Below, one piece after another: positions 48,353-59,241 of a stretch of 64,000 bases of DNA. The stretch covers positions 4,355,535 through 4,419,534 of the forward strand of contig JABXYP010000001.1 of NCBI GenBank assembly GCA_024701455.1, read 5' to 3'. The translations under genes were made by a program, and so were the position numbers. Numbering within the stretch: the stretch's first letter is position 1; the number at the start of each line of letters is the position of its first letter. The notes beneath the pieces are model-generated. The model worked only from the letters and a program-made list of their open reading frames with translations. It was not told the DNA's origin and made no database searches. The stretch is from Bacillus sp. A301a_S52. GTDB lineage: Bacteria > Bacillota > Bacilli > Bacillales > Salisediminibacteriaceae.

Positions 48353-49504
48353 CTATTCTAGCAACCCCTCTTTTATCTCAGCCACAGCTGATAAAAAGAT
48401 ATCTACTTCCTCTAATGTATTATATACCCCAAAACTAGCACGTACGAGCCCTGTTTGGCTCGTGCCGCAGACCTGATGTGCAAGCGGCGAACAATGGAGA
48501 CCGGCTCGTACAGCAATGTGATAATGATCATCTAATATAATGGCCAGTTCATGGGGATCAATCCCTTTCACTAAGAACGACACGACCCCAAGTCTTTCAT
48601 GATGTGTATCAGGCCCGACAATCTCGATATCACCGATAGCTTTTAATCCTTCTATACAACGGATTGCCAACTTTTTTTCGTGCTCATAAATGGTCTTTGT
48701 CCCAATGTTATGTATCGTTTCAATTCCTTTCAATAATCCAGCGATACCAGGTGTGTTTAACGTGCCACTTTCTAACCTTTCTGGCCAGGTCTCAGGTTGT
48801 TCAGGTAATTCAGACGTATTACCGGTCCCTCCTACGATAAGCGGTCTAAGCTCTATATGCTTTTTCACCATTAGTACTCCTGTTCCTTGTGGTCCCATTA
48901 ATCCTTTATGTCCGGGAAAAGCAAGCATGTCAATTCCCATAGTCGTCATATTAATATCGACTATGCCCGCAGTTTGAGAGGCATCAACGCATAATAGAAC
49001 CTGATGCTCACTGACAACCTCACTTATCGCTTTTAGTGGGAGAATGTCACCTGTTACATTCGAACCATGATTGACAATCACCAGCTTTGTGCGTTTGGTC
49101 ATTGCAGCCTCAATAAGTTCTGACCACTCTTTTTCACTATCCTTCTGAACATAAGTCACATGAATATTCTTTTCACTTTTTAACCGTTCTAAAGGCCGTC
49201 GCACCGCATTATGTTCCAGCTGTGTTGCGATAATATGATCATCTGGTTCCCACATTAGACCTTCAATGGCTTGATTCAGTGCTGTTGTGGCATTTAACGA
49301 AAATACGATGTGCCTATCACTATCATGATGAAACAATAAGGCTAGTTTTTTCCGTGTCCTTTCAACAACTTCATTGGCTCGTCTTGCTAATTGATGCCCG
49401 CTTCTTCCTGGATTTGCAGCAAACTGTTGCACAGCCTCTGCCATTGCTTCTGCCACCCCTGCTGGCTTTGGAAAGCTAGACGCTGCTTGATCGAAATAGA
49501 TCAT
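48353..49504 (-). CDS. Class V aminotransferase / cysteine desulfurase family protein
   Basis: 383 residues. A PLP enzyme with the cofactor lysine K200 in FPGHKGLMGPQGTG and catalytic cysteine C338 in RAGLHCSPLAH. It also has NATTALNQAI and NHGSNVTGDILP. It would take sulfur from cysteine as a persulfide for Fe-S or thio-cofactor synthesis. It belongs to the stand-alone SufS-like subfamily often found near parB in Bacillus. No Fe-S scaffold gene is adjacent. Confidence 0.9.
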   Translation of the reverse strand: MIYFDQAASSFPKPAGVAEAMAEAVQQFAANPGRSGHQLARRANEVVERTRKKLALLFHHDSDRHIVFSLNATTALNQAIEGLMWEPDDHIIATQLEHNAVRRPLERLKSEKNIHVTYVQKDSEKEWSELIEAAMTKRTKLVIVNHGSNVTGDILPLKAISEVVSEHQVLLCVDASQTAGIVDINMTTMGIDMLAFPGHKGLMGPQGTGVLMVKKHIELRPLIVGGTGNTSELPEQPETWPERLESGTLNTPGIAGLLKGIETIHNIGTKTIYEHEKKLAIRCIEGLKAIGDIEIVGPDTHHERLGVVSFLVKGIDPHELAIILDDHYHIAVRAGLHCSPLAHQVCGTSQTGLVRASFGVYNTLEEVDIFLSAVAEIKEGLLE

Positions 49505-49830
49505 CTGTCATATCCCTCCCATAATTGCTTTATCCCTAAACCTGATTCCTTACATTTATGCACAATGTCATACTATGTCGTGACTCCCTCATATGTTTAG
49601 GTGAGTCAATGACGTAAAAAGACCCTCTTCCCCAGCCGTCTTTCGACACATAATGTGTCACTTGATGACTAAAGGAGTGGGCCAGCAGGTATAAAACGAA
49701 CCTTCAACCTGTGGGAGTGTTCGTTCTTCTCACACTGATTGGTCGTTGAATCACTAGGACATTAGGGGCCGTTACCTCTCCTCTCTATTTTGAACCGGGA
49801 GGTTTACGGACGCTTATTTGTGATAAAACC
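49505..49830. other. Intergenic region between parB and the cysteine desulfurase
   Basis: 326 bp without a gene. A stem AACGAAC/GTTCGTT (about 49697-49728) with a long interior loop may end the parA-parB transcript. The rest shows no clear motif. Confidence 0.5.
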
Positions 49831-50682
49831 TTATTCGTCTTCTTCCGTCTGATGGAGGAGCTCTAATATGCGCTGCAAATCTTCATCAGAAAAGAAATCA
49901 ATCTCAATCTTTCCTTTTTTTCTACCCTTTTTAATTTGAACGTTCGTGCCAAAAAAAGCTTTTAAAGTTGATTCCTTTTCCTTTAAAAAGGGAGAGAGCT
50001 TCTTCTTCGATGTTCCACGTGAAACATCTTCATTTGATCGTTGAATCCACTCTTCTAATTGGCGAACACTCATCCGTTCTTTTATCACTTTTTGAATCAA
50101 TGGTGTTAATTGTTTCTCATTTTTTAGGCCTAACAGGGCTCTTGCATGCCCCATTGATAACTTCCCTTCAGAGAGGTACTGTTGGGCTAACTGTGGTAAC
50201 TGTAGTAATCGCACATAATTCGCAATGTGCGGCCGGCTTTTCCCTAATCGTTTAGCTAATTCTTCCTGCGTCACTTGCAAATGCTCCATCAATTTTTGAT
50301 AAGCTTTTGCTTCTTCAAGAGGATTTAAGTCCTCACGCTGGAGATTTTCAATAAGGGCAATCTCCATCATCTCGTCTTCAGACAGTTCTTTAACAACAGC
50401 AGGGACAACTTTAAGCTTTGCTTCCTTAGCAGCACGATAACGTCGTTCTCCTACTACTATTTCGTAACCTTTAATACTTTTACGAACGATAAGTGGCTGT
50501 AAAATACCATGCTGTTTAACAGAAGACATTAACTCCTGTATGGCTTCTTTTTCAAATGTTTTCCGTGGTTGATAAGGGTTAGGCCGTAAATCACTCACTT
50601 TAATGTCTTCTATTTTACCCTCTTGCTCTTCTGTCGCATCAGGGAAAAAGGCACCTATTCCCTTTCCAAGCCCTCTAGCCAT
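49831..50682 (-). CDS. parB: Chromosome partitioning protein ParB (Spo0J)
   Basis: 283 residues. The N-terminal CTPase/ParB domain (about 25-115) has LRPNPYQPRKTF, the GERRYRAAK motif (CTP binding) and ENLQREDLNPLEEA. The HTH domain (about 120-200, LAKRLGKSRPHIANYVRLL) binds parS. The C-terminal dimer domain completes it. It loads SMC and organises the origin. A parS lies inside the gene, and the start overlaps parA by 8 bases. Confidence 0.97.
   Translation of the reverse strand: MARGLGKGIGAFFPDATEEQEGKIEDIKVSDLRPNPYQPRKTFEKEAIQELMSSVKQHGILQPLIVRKSIKGYEIVVGERRYRAAKEAKLKVVPAVVKELSEDEMMEIALIENLQREDLNPLEEAKAYQKLMEHLQVTQEELAKRLGKSRPHIANYVRLLQLPQLAQQYLSEGKLSMGHARALLGLKNEKQLTPLIQKVIKERMSVRQLEEWIQRSNEDVSRGTSKKKLSPFLKEKESTLKAFFGTNVQIKKGRKKGKIEIDFFSDEDLQRILELLHQTEEDE
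50011..50026. promoter_or_regulatory. parS site within parB
   Basis: TGTTCCACGTGAAACA matches the Bacillus parS consensus (TGTTNCACGTGAAACA) exactly. Confidence 0.95.
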
Positions 50683-51436
50683 GAGCCATCACTTCCTTCG
50701 CTAAATCTAAATACACTTCCGCTCCACGTGACTTCGGGTCATACGTAATAATAGGTTCGCCATGGCTCGGTGCTTCACCTAAGCGGACATTTCTTGGAAT
50801 GATGGTTTGAAACACTTTTTCCCGAAAGTATTTTTTCACTTCTTCAATAACTTGGATACCTAAATTTGTCCTAGCATCAAGCATCGTTAAAAGTACACCT
50901 TCAATTTCCAAGTCATGATTTAAATGCTTCTGTACGAGACGGACTGTGTTTAATAACTGACTGAGACCTTCTAATGCATAATATTCACATTGAACTGGAA
51001 TAAGGACAGCATCGGATGCGGTTAATGAATTAATGGTAAGAAGACCCAACGATGGCGGGCAATCAATTACGATATAATCATAGTCCTCTTTAATGCTATC
51101 TATGGCTCGCTTTAAACGAACTTCCCTCGAAATGGTTGGCACTAGCTCAATTTCCGCACCGGCTAGTTGTATCGTTGAAGGTACGATAAATAAATTCTCC
51201 ATAACAGTGGGCACAACGACTTTGCTCGCCTTTTGATCTTCCACAAGAACGTTATAGATACATTCATCAATATCGCCTTTATCTATACCGATCCCACTTG
51301 TGGTATTCCCTTGTGGATCAATATCAATAATAAGGACTTTATTTCCTTCATGAGCAAGACACGCACTCAAATTTACTGCTGTTGTCGTTTTACCGACTCC
51401 ACCTTTTTGATTTGCGATGGCTATGACTTTCCCCAT
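50675..51436 (-). CDS. parA: Chromosome partitioning ATPase ParA (Soj)
   Basis: 253 residues. Deviant Walker A KGGVGKTT (11-18), with KGG characteristic of the family; Walker B/A' YDYIVIDCPPSLG; and SRGAEVYLDLAKEV at the end. It drives origin segregation with ParB and modulates DnaA in Bacillus. It forms an operon with parB. Confidence 0.97.
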   Translation of the reverse strand: MGKVIAIANQKGGVGKTTTAVNLSACLAHEGNKVLIIDIDPQGNTTSGIGIDKGDIDECIYNVLVEDQKASKVVVPTVMENLFIVPSTIQLAGAEIELVPTISREVRLKRAIDSIKEDYDYIVIDCPPSLGLLTINSLTASDAVLIPVQCEYYALEGLSQLLNTVRLVQKHLNHDLEIEGVLLTMLDARTNLGIQVIEEVKKYFREKVFQTIIPRNVRLGEAPSHGEPIITYDPKSRGAEVYLDLAKEVMAHG

Positions 51437-52022
51437 CTTGTCACCTACCTAACTGCATACGCTGTTTTTTACATTTCTTGATATGGGACAGGTTGTTCAA
51501 TTTTTGTCTAAACACTTGATTATGACGAGCTATAAAAAGTAAACAATGTCCCATGTATCTATAACACTCACTCATTGATATACTCACCAGTTAATCGTCA
51601 TTAAACGAACTTAAATAGAGCAGGCTTGCTACGCCGTTAACGTACAAATAAAGCCTGCTTTTATATCCTGTGAGAGTACGTCCCTTTTCGTTTTTGATGA
51701 TATATTTCATTCTATCACGAAATGAGACGAATAGTTGAAGTGGTTTCCGAAAAACATTAAAAATCTTGCTTTCTATCTTAAAAATATAGGACGACCTTGT
51801 CCTATATTACACGACTGCTCTATACATTTCGTTTACAACATAAAAATTACGTCTAAATTAACAATCGTTCACATTCTCAGTAGGCCTTTGAGACACCTTT
51901 CAAAACATGGCTGAAGAGGTTTTCCCTTCACCCACATCCCCTCTTACATGAGATCTTCTATGAATCGCCTCGTCGTTGAAAAAGCCGCTAGCGCACGGAA
52001 ATGCGGAACGGCTCTTCGTGAC
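51437..52022. other. 586-bp region between parA and noc
   Basis: No gene. Two hairpins: AGCAGGCTT/AAGCCTGCT-type arms around 51619-51660, followed on the plus strand by T4, and an imperfect AGCCG/CGGCT stem around 51981-52012 just past the noc stop, a probable noc terminator. The parA promoter should lie near 51450-51600. Confidence 0.5.
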
Positions 52023-52871
52023 TTACTTTTTAGGGATTCGTATAGTAAATTGATAGAAATCGTCGTGCTCTTCTTCGTTTGTATCAATCGTCATACCGGT
52101 TTGTGCAACCATATCTACTGATTTTCGAATGGTATTCATCGCGAGACGAGTATCTTTAGAAACCGCTTTTCGTATCGCTTTCGTTTTTTTCTTAGGCACC
52201 TCTTCAGAAAATTTCGCAATCAACTCTTCTGTTTGTTTAACATTAAGCTCCTGCTCAATGATTTTTTCTAACACTTTCTCTTGTTTTTCTTTATCTTTTA
52301 AACCGATAAGTGCTCTCGCGTGTCTTTCAGTGATACGCCGATTTAACAAGGCATCTTGAACTGACGCTGGAAGATTTAATAACCGTAATTTATTAGCAAC
52401 GGTCGATTGTCCTTTTCCAAGACGTTGAGCTAAGCTTTCTTGAGTTAAGCCATGAAGATCAAGCAATTTAGCATAAGCCATTGCTTCCTCAATAGACGTC
52501 AACCCTTCCCGCTGAAGATTTTCAATCAATGCTACTGAAGCCGTCTTAGTATCATCTAGGTCTTTAATGACAGCAGGGATATGTTCCCAACCAAGCTTCG
52601 TTACTGCCCGCCATCGACGCTCGCCAGCAATAATTTCAAATCTACCGTTGCGTTCTCTTACCACGATCGGTTGAATAATCCCATGAGTTTTAATTGTTTG
52701 CGCCAACTCATCTATTTTATCATCATGGAAAACCGTTCGTGGTTGATATCGGTTTGGAACAATGTCGGCAACCGGAAGCTGTTTCACTTCCTCCGTTTCA
52801 CTCATGACATTGTCTTCTATTTCTTCGTTTTTTTCATTTAATCCAAATAGCTTTGAAAATGATTGTTTCAT
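52023..52871 (-). CDS. noc: Nucleoid occlusion protein Noc
   Basis: 282 residues, a ParB paralog. The amphipathic N-terminus ([11 protein letters not shown]) is the known membrane-targeting element of Noc. The ParB/CTPase domain (about 33-125, [23 protein letters not shown]) and HTH (about 130-200, [20 protein letters not shown]) follow. It blocks FtsZ assembly over the nucleoid by binding Noc sites and membrane. It lies between rsmG and parA, its standard place. Confidence 0.96.
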   Translation of the reverse strand: MKQSFSKLFGLNEKNEEIEDNVMSETEEVKQLPVADIVPNRYQPRTVFHDDKIDELAQTIKTHGIIQPIVVRERNGRFEIIAGERRWRAVTKLGWEHIPAVIKDLDDTKTASVALIENLQREGLTSIEEAMAYAKLLDLHGLTQESLAQRLGKGQSTVANKLRLLNLPASVQDALLNRRITERHARALIGLKDKEKQEKVLEKIIEQELNVKQTEELIAKFSEEVPKKKTKAIRKAVSKDTRLAMNTIRKSVDMVAQTGMTIDTNEEEHDDFYQFTIRIPKK

Positions 52872-53146
52872 GGCGACACCACCTTCAGAAAACTCCCCAA
52901 TCTAATTTTATTAAATGTGTACATCGAGTAGAGAGGGTTATAGCACCTCGTTATTCGCTTCAAAAATCGTTAATATGTTTCACGTGAAACATTAGCGAAT
53001 ACAAGTGTTACATCTTCATTTATTATTGGCACATTTCACTTCCATCTTTAAGTATACGTGAGAAATGTCATTTCATCTATAAAAAAATAATCGGTTGGGT
53101 AAATTTACACACCCTTATTTGAAAGAAGTGTGCGTTAATTCCTAAA
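52872..53146. promoter_or_regulatory. Upstream region of noc with a parS site
   Basis: About 275 bp between noc and the rsmG terminator. No gene. It contains a parS at 52976-52991 about 105 bases upstream of noc; ParB spreading there may influence noc expression. Confidence 0.6.
52976..52991. promoter_or_regulatory. parS site upstream of noc
   Basis: TGTTTCACGTGAAACA, a perfect 16-bp palindrome and an exact consensus parS. Confidence 0.95.
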
Positions 53147-53196
53147 TAGATCACCCTTTACTTTCTCTTGGCAACGTATCAGTAAAGGGTGATCTA
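53147..53196 (-). terminator. Terminator after rsmG
   Basis: TAGATCACCCTTTACT (53147-53162) and its exact complement (53181-53196) around an 18-base loop. It abuts the rsmG stop. Confidence 0.85.
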
Positions 53197-53913
53197 TTAA
53201 CTTATAGGTTGTTTATTCGGTGTTCCTGGTTTACGTGGATAGGTTTTCGGGGTCGTTTTTTCTTTCCTTATCTTAATAATCGACCGCTCACTTTTTTCTA
53301 TCGGTAGCTGAAAGTTGTGTGTGTGTGTAACGTCACCACCAAGGGTCTGTATCGCTTTTTTGGCATCTTCAAGCTCTTGAGAAGCCCCTGCCCCTTTCAT
53401 GGCAATAAATTGCCCCTGTTTTTTTACCAGAGGTAAGCAGAGTTCTGTTAAAACAGGTAATCGTGCAACCGCTCGGGAAATAGCCATATCATATTGCTCT
53501 CTATGATCTTTTTTTCTTCCAAATTGCTCTGCACGATCATGATAAAAGGAGACACCTTTTAAGTTTAACTCAGATGCTAATGCATTTAAAAAGGTAATAC
53601 GTTTATTAAGAGAATCCACTATCGTCACATTAATGTGTGGAAAGCAAATTTTCAGTGGGAGACTCGGGAACCCCGCCCCTGCTCCTACATCTACTATCGT
53701 CAGCGGCTCCGTAAAGTCCTCATAGAACGCAGCGGTGATCGAATCATAGAAATGCTTTAAATAGACCTCTTCTTTATCTGTAATGGCAGTCAAGTTCATA
53801 CGGTCATTCCAATCAACAAGAATCTCGTAATAACGTTGGAATTTCATCATTTGTTCTTCTTTTAACGCTATCCCTTGCTGCTTCAGAGCTTCTTTAAACT
53901 GGCCTTCATTCAT
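53197..53913 (-). CDS. rsmG: 16S rRNA (guanine-527-N7)-methyltransferase RsmG
   Basis: 238 residues. Rossmann AdoMet motif [17 protein letters not shown] (about 70-86), then [10 protein letters not shown] and the RAVARL segment. N7-methylates G527 in 16S rRNA; loss confers low-level streptomycin resistance. It sits 21 bases after mnmG, as usual. Confidence 0.97.
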   Translation of the reverse strand: MNEGQFKEALKQQGIALKEEQMMKFQRYYEILVDWNDRMNLTAITDKEEVYLKHFYDSITAAFYEDFTEPLTIVDVGAGAGFPSLPLKICFPHINVTIVDSLNKRITFLNALASELNLKGVSFYHDRAEQFGRKKDHREQYDMAISRAVARLPVLTELCLPLVKKQGQFIAMKGAGASQELEDAKKAIQTLGGDVTHTHNFQLPIEKSERSIIKIRKEKTTPKTYPRKPGTPNKQPIS

Positions 53914-53934
53914 CTTCCATGTTCACCTCATCCA

Positions 53935-55848
53935 TTAGCCCGATGCTTCTGTCGGTTCCTCATGCGTTACTTTTTTTAATTGTCCTTGCTCCATATACAC
54001 AAGTAATACCGAGACATCCGACGGATTAACACCTGATACTCTTGAGGCTTGTGCAATGGAGAGTGGGCGCACTTCTGCTAGTTTTTGTCTTGCTTCTGTC
54101 GCGATCCCGTTAATCGCCATGTAATCCAAATCTTCCGGTAGCTTTTTATTCTCCATTTTTCTCAGACGCTCTACTTGCTCCATTTGCTTAGAGATATAAC
54201 CTTCATATTTAATTTGAATTTCCACTTGCTCTGCTACCTCTGCATCTATTTCTCCCTCTGCAGGCGCGAGCCGTTTCACATCATCATAGGTTAGTTCTGG
54301 TCGCTTTAACAACATCGCAGCACTTACCGCTTCTTTCATTGGAGCCGAACCTGCTTCTTCGACGACTTTTTTCGCTTCTTCATCTGCTTTAATAATCGTT
54401 TTTTCTAACCGTTTTATTTCTGCTGCAATAGCGGCTTTTTTATTAACAAAAGCGTTATATCTCTCATCTGGTATAAGTCCGATGTTGTGCCCTTTTTCTG
54501 TCAAACGCAAATCAGCATTATCGTGGCGGAGCAATAATCGGTATTCTGCACGAGACGTCAGCAACCGATACGGTTCATTCGTCCCTTTTGTCACAAGGTC
54601 GTCAATTAACACACCAATATACGCTTCGGACCGATCAAGAATTAGTGCTTCTTTATTTTGCACCTTTCTTGCAGCATTAATGCCTGCCATAAGCCCTTGC
54701 CCAGCAGCTTCTTCATAGCCACTCGTCCCATTAATTTGACCTGCGGTAAATAAACCCTCAATTTTCTTTGTTTCAAGCGATGGCCACAATTGCGTCGGCA
54801 CGATAGCATCGTATTCAATCGCATAGCCCGGCCGCATCATACGAACGTTTTCCAAACCAGGAATTGTTTTTAAAATCTCGTGTTGAACGTCTTCTGGCAA
54901 ACTCGTAGAAAGGCCTTGCACATAGACTTCTTGTGTATTGCGCCCTTCCGGTTCAAGGAAGATCTGGTGGCGCGGTTTATCATTAAACCGAACAATTTTA
55001 TCTTCTATCGAAGGGCAATATCGCGGCCCTGTCCCTTCTATCATACCAGAATACATCGGTGACCTATTTAAATTACCATTTATAAGTTCGTGAGTTGTTT
55101 CATTAGTATAGGTCAACCAACATGGGAGCTGGTCTGTAATAAAAGATGTCGTTTCATATGAAAATGCCCTTGGTAGATCGTCCCCAGGCTGAATTTCAGT
55201 TTTCTCGTAATCAATCGTTTGACCGTTCACTCGCGGTGGTGTACCTGTTTTAAATCTGACCATTTCAAATCCAAGCTCTTGAAGATGATAAGATAAATTT
55301 ACAGAGGGCTTCATATTATTCGGCCCACTCTCATAAGCAAGATCACCTAAAATCACTTTCCCACGCAAGTACGTGCCCGTTGTAACGATAACTGATTTGG
55401 CATAGTATGCCGCTCCCGTTTGTGTCACGACACCACGAATCTTATTATCTTCTACAATTAACTGCTCAACCATTCCTTGACGGAGCAGAAGGTTTTCCGT
55501 GTTTTCGATCGTTTGCTTCATCTCATGCTGATACGTGAACTTGTCAGCTTGAGCACGCAATGCCCGAACAGCCGGGCCTTTCCCCGTATTCAACATACGC
55601 ATTTGAATATGCGTCTTATCAATATTACGGGCCATTTCTCCGCCCAATGCATCAATTTCTCTAACAACAATCCCTTTTGCCGGTCCGCCAACTGACGGGT
55701 TACACGGCATATATGCTACTGCATCTAAATTTAACGTTAACATTAATGTGTTGGCACCCATTCTGGCGGATGCAAGACCTGCTTCAACTCCTGCATGACC
55801 CGCTCCGATGACAATCACATCAAATTCTCCACCATGATAACTCATCAT
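53935..55848 (-). CDS. mnmG: tRNA uridine-34 5-carboxymethylaminomethyl synthesis enzyme MnmG
   Basis: 637 residues. FAD-binding [10 protein letters not shown] (16-25), [12 protein letters not shown], the conserved [11 protein letters not shown] with its catalytic Cys, and the C-terminal MnmG domain that docks MnmE. With MnmE it makes cmnm5U34 in several tRNAs. AAAGGAGG precedes two consecutive ATGs (55848, 55845). It follows mnmE by 27 bases. Confidence 0.98.
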   Translation of the reverse strand: MMSYHGGEFDVIVIGAGHAGVEAGLASARMGANTLMLTLNLDAVAYMPCNPSVGGPAKGIVVREIDALGGEMARNIDKTHIQMRMLNTGKGPAVRALRAQADKFTYQHEMKQTIENTENLLLRQGMVEQLIVEDNKIRGVVTQTGAAYYAKSVIVTTGTYLRGKVILGDLAYESGPNNMKPSVNLSYHLQELGFEMVRFKTGTPPRVNGQTIDYEKTEIQPGDDLPRAFSYETTSFITDQLPCWLTYTNETTHELINGNLNRSPMYSGMIEGTGPRYCPSIEDKIVRFNDKPRHQIFLEPEGRNTQEVYVQGLSTSLPEDVQHEILKTIPGLENVRMMRPGYAIEYDAIVPTQLWPSLETKKIEGLFTAGQINGTSGYEEAAGQGLMAGINAARKVQNKEALILDRSEAYIGVLIDDLVTKGTNEPYRLLTSRAEYRLLLRHDNADLRLTEKGHNIGLIPDERYNAFVNKKAAIAAEIKRLEKTIIKADEEAKKVVEEAGSAPMKEAVSAAMLLKRPELTYDDVKRLAPAEGEIDAEVAEQVEIQIKYEGYISKQMEQVERLRKMENKKLPEDLDYMAINGIATEARQKLAEVRPLSIAQASRVSGVNPSDVSVLLVYMEQGQLKKVTHEEPTEASG

Positions 55849-55875
55849 ACGAACCTCCTTTATCTTTTTTCATCT

Positions 55876-57252
55876 CTATTTTCCTAAACAAAATTGAGAG
55901 AATAATTGGTCTATCAAACTTTCACTGACACTCTCCCCGATGACTTCACCAAGTAATTCCCATGCTTTCGTTATATCTATTTGAACCATATCTACCGGCA
56001 TACCAGCTTCCACTGCCCCAAGTGCTTCTTCGATGGTCTTTTTCGCTTGAGTTAACAAAGCAATGTGCCGGGAGTTTGACACATACGACATGTCTCCCGT
56101 TTCTAAATCGCCAGCAAAAAATAAGTGTCGTATCGCCTCTTCTAATTCATCTACACCTTCATCTTTTAATAATGACGTGGTGACGATTGGGCGTGAGCCA
56201 GCCAATGATCGCGTTCTTTCCATATCAATTTTCTCAGGTAAATCTGTCTTATTCACAATAATTATTGTATCACGGCCTTCAGAAAGCTGGAACAATTCTT
56301 CATCAGCCGTTGTTAATTCTTCATTATAATTGAGAACAAGTAAGACGAGTTCAGCATCGTTTACTACTTTACGTGAGCGTTCAACGCCTAATCTCTCCAC
56401 AATATCTTCTGTTTGACGTATGCCAGCGGTATCTAACAAACGAAGGGGCACACCACGAACATTAACATATTCTTCAATAACATCTCGTGTCGTCCCGGGT
56501 ATGTCCGTTACAATAGCTTTATTTTCATGAACGAGATTATTTAGTAAGGATGATTTACCAACGTTCGGGCGACCAATAATAACCGTTGATAACCCTTCCC
56601 TCAGGATTTTCCCTTGGTGAGCCGTTTGCAGCAAGCGATCGATCTCTGAGCTAACATAAGACGCTTTTTCTTGCAGGATGTCCAAAGTCATTTCCTCAGC
56701 GTCATATTCAGGGTAATCAATATTCACTTCTACATGAGCAACAGTCTCTAATAAAGCCTGACGAAGCGTTTGAACACGCTTAGATAACTTCCCTTCCACT
56801 TGATTAATCGCCACATTCATAGCTCGATCCGTCTTGGCACGAATTAAATCCATAACGCCTTCTGCCTGAGAAAGATCAATACGCCCATTCAAAAACGCAC
56901 GTTTTGTAAATTCACCAGGTTCGGCTAATCGAGCACCTTCATTTAATACAAGCTGTAAGACTTTATTAACGGAAATAAGCCCACCATGACAATTAATTTC
57001 GACCATATCTTCCTTCGTATACGTACGTGGTGCTTTTAAAATAGACACCATCACTTCTTCTATAATATCACCACTTGCTGGATCGATGAGGTGACCGTAG
57101 TTAATCGTATGTGAATCTATCTCAGTCAGTGTTTTTTTCCCTCGATAAAGTCGGTTTACAATTTTGATGGCCTCTGGTCCACTCACCCGAACGATACCAA
57201 TCGCCCCTTCGCCCATTGGGGTTGAGATAGCTGCAATTGTATCCATTTCCAT
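55876..57252 (-). CDS. mnmE: tRNA modification GTPase MnmE (TrmE)
   Basis: 458 residues. N-terminal tetrahydrofolate-binding domain (1-120, [22 protein letters not shown]), helical domain, and inserted G domain with GRPNVGKSS (about 227-235), [14 protein letters not shown] and NKTD. The C-terminal FCLGK contains the essential cysteine. GGAGGGGG precedes the ATG at 57252. First gene of mnmE-mnmG-rsmG. Confidence 0.98.
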   Translation of the reverse strand: MEMDTIAAISTPMGEGAIGIVRVSGPEAIKIVNRLYRGKKTLTEIDSHTINYGHLIDPASGDIIEEVMVSILKAPRTYTKEDMVEINCHGGLISVNKVLQLVLNEGARLAEPGEFTKRAFLNGRIDLSQAEGVMDLIRAKTDRAMNVAINQVEGKLSKRVQTLRQALLETVAHVEVNIDYPEYDAEEMTLDILQEKASYVSSEIDRLLQTAHQGKILREGLSTVIIGRPNVGKSSLLNNLVHENKAIVTDIPGTTRDVIEEYVNVRGVPLRLLDTAGIRQTEDIVERLGVERSRKVVNDAELVLLVLNYNEELTTADEELFQLSEGRDTIIIVNKTDLPEKIDMERTRSLAGSRPIVTTSLLKDEGVDELEEAIRHLFFAGDLETGDMSYVSNSRHIALLTQAKKTIEEALGAVEAGMPVDMVQIDITKAWELLGEVIGESVSESLIDQLFSQFCLGK

Positions 57253-58030
57253 TGCGCCCCCTCCTTTCTAATCGTTTGTCATTCTTTGTCCTCATTTATA
57301 TAAAAATAAAGGATATTTTTACCTATTAATGTCGAAATCACTTTTTTTGTGATTCCAACTAAATAGAATACCACATATTTCACTTTCATGGAAGAGCTAT
57401 GTCTTTTCACCATCTATGTTTTGATGTTTTGATCTTTCACCTCTTAAACATAAAATAGCATCCACTATACTGTTTTTGACCATCTTGTTCGTTATAAAAA
57501 ATATGTATTTCCAGTGGAAATTTATGTAAGTGGGCTTTTGCACAATCTCCGGCCTAGTCCATTAGATCTATCAGTGATCAGTATTACCCTTAACAGAACA
57601 AGAATTACACCTTGATTAAAATAATACGATTAAGTCTTTTTATCCACATGTGGATAACCTCTGTAAGACCGATACTTTTTCACAAAAACTGTTTAAATAT
57701 CATAATCATCTCTCTATCCATTTAAAAGTTTACTACCATAAAAAACGCCGGCCATTTAAAAAACTCATTCCGTCACTTACTATTCAGAGATTTCTCTGAA
57801 ACAGCGATTATGAATAGAATGAGCTTTTCATTCATTCAGTTACTCTTGATATTTACTGAAATAACCCACGTTTTTTTGTTGGATCAAGTTAATACTTGTG
57901 TATCCTCCTATCAACAAAGATGTCTAATTAAAAATAAACTTATTGATAATAGGATGAGTTGGCATATATCTTTTCGGCTTTTACAAAGACTTTCACTATT
58001 TCCTTAACGATATCATTGGCATATGTATAA
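57253..58030. other. 778-bp gene-free region upstream of mnmE
   Basis: No supported gene; a 65-codon plus-strand frame (57810-58007) has no ribosome site. It contains the paired DnaA boxes at 57640-57657 and a complex inverted repeat around 57764-57830 (CTCATTC/GAATGAG and CTATTC/GAATAG). In Bacillus subtilis jag lies directly upstream of mnmE, so this is inserted or expanded sequence. Confidence 0.5.
57640..57657. promoter_or_regulatory. Palindromic pair of DnaA boxes
   Basis: TTATCCACATGTGGATAA: two exact DnaA boxes head to head with no spacer. Confidence 0.75.
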
Positions 58031-58375
58031 TTACGAATCATTGATAATACGTTTACTGTTATAACGTTTTTCTAGCTTCTTACGGTGCGATTGAAAAATA
58101 TCTCCAAGAGCTATGTCATATTTTTTGCGATAATAATAATATTACCTAATACATCTCCTAGCTCCTCAACTAATTCTTGTTTTTGTTGTGTTGCTGTTCC
58201 TGCCTGTTCATCCGGTCTATCTCTACCAATTACCAATTTCTAAAGCTCTGATGGCTCTTGCCACTTCTCCCGTTTCTTCAACCAAGAACCCAATTCGAAT
58301 AAAGATATCTAAATCTGACCAACCTCTTTCCTTATAGTGGCTTTATACCCAGTCTTGAAAGTCATTAACATTCAC
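58031..58375 (-). pseudogene. Decayed MazG-like nucleotide pyrophosphohydrolase gene
   Basis: Read on the minus strand from GTG 58375, with GGGGAGG upstream. Conceptual pieces are VNVNDFQDWV, then KERGWSDLDIFIRIGFLVEE and TGEVARAIRALEIG, then RDRPDEQ, QELVEELGDVLGNIIIIA, and finally YDIALGDIFQSHRKKLEKRYN. The EELGD core is the MazG-type metal-binding helix. Three lesions: an in-frame TAA at codon 11, a frameshift from a 7-bp tandem duplication (TACCAAT twice, 58224-58237), and one missing A in an A run near 58122. MazG proteins hydrolyse non-canonical NTPs. No intact protein can be made. Confidence 0.8.
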
Positions 58376-58486
58376 TATAACCTCCCCTTTCGTTTAACAT
58401 CTTTAATTATAGAAAAGACTAACTATAAGTATGACAAACCTTATACTCCTATAAAGAAATATATCCTTCTAATTTTTGTTAAATAA

Positions 58487-58513
58487 AAACTTAATGTAAG
58501 TAACATTAAGTTT
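58487..58513. promoter_or_regulatory. Candidate GbsR operator
   Basis: AAACTTAATG (58487-58496) and CATTAAGTTT (58504-58513) form a perfect 10-bp dyad with a 7-base spacer, about 160 bases upstream of gbsR in its otherwise gene-free leader. Position suggests autoregulation; the regulator is inferred. Confidence 0.55.
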
Positions 58514-58674
58514 GTTAAAAATTTTTTTAAAAAACTTTCTAAACTTTATGTGACAATGGATTGGCACGTTTTTAGAATTTTCTACCCCTTTACATCTCAG
58601 AAAATATCAGTACCATATACAATGTGACCACTATTTTAAAAAATTTAAATGTAATTGAAAGGAGGTCTTATCGA

Positions 58675-59241
58675 TTGGCCGAATTTCACGATGACGATGC
58701 GCGTATGACAATTACTGATGCAAAAGACTTAGTGATTGATTCTCTTGCAGAGACAATGGATCTTTATGGGGTGACCCGAAGTGCAGGCTCGCTCTATGGA
58801 ACGATGTACTTTGAAGGCGATATGACATTGGATGAAATGCGGGACAAGCTTGGTATGAGTAAACCGAGTATGAGTACTGGGGTAAAAAAACTGCAGGATT
58901 TCAATGTGGTCAAAAAGACGTTTCGGCGGGGACAACGAAAACATACGTATGTGGCAGAGCGTGACTTCTTCCGTTTTTTCTCTAACTTTTTTAGTCATAA
59001 ATGGGAACGAGAAGTGGATTTGAATCTTGACGCGATACGCAATGCCCAAGAACAATTATTAGCCATTACCCAGGCAGAAACAATTTCTGATGAGTTAAAA
59101 CAGGAAGCTCAAGAAATATACGATGTTCTCGAAGGCTCAAAGCCATATTATTACTGGCTTCAGCGCTTAGCTGCCATGGTTAAAACAGGAGAAATCTTTG
59201 AAATTATCCCGTTCTATCCACCAGTGAATGAAGAGAAATAA
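58675..59241 (+). CDS. GbsR/MarR-family transcriptional regulator
   Basis: 188 residues from a TTG at 58675, chosen because AAAGGAGG ends 9 bases upstream; GbsR is about this long. The winged helix (about 25-95) reads SAGSLYGTMYFEGDMTLDEMRD, then KLGMSKPSMSTGVKKL. C-terminal helices and the FEIIPFYPP tail are typical of GbsR. In Bacillus subtilis GbsR represses choline uptake and conversion genes and is relieved by choline. It precedes a betaine-binding protein gene, consistent with an osmoprotectant role. Confidence 0.9.
   Translation: MAEFHDDDARMTITDAKDLVIDSLAETMDLYGVTRSAGSLYGTMYFEGDMTLDEMRDKLGMSKPSMSTGVKKLQDFNVVKKTFRRGQRKHTYVAERDFFRFFSNFFSHKWEREVDLNLDAIRNAQEQLLAITQAETISDELKQEAQEIYDVLEGSKPYYYWLQRLAAMVKTGEIFEIIPFYPPVNEEK

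Noticed and set aside
57810..58007. 65-codon plus-strand frame upstream of mnmE
   Set aside because: No ribosome site and overlaps an inverted-repeat region; better seen as non-coding.
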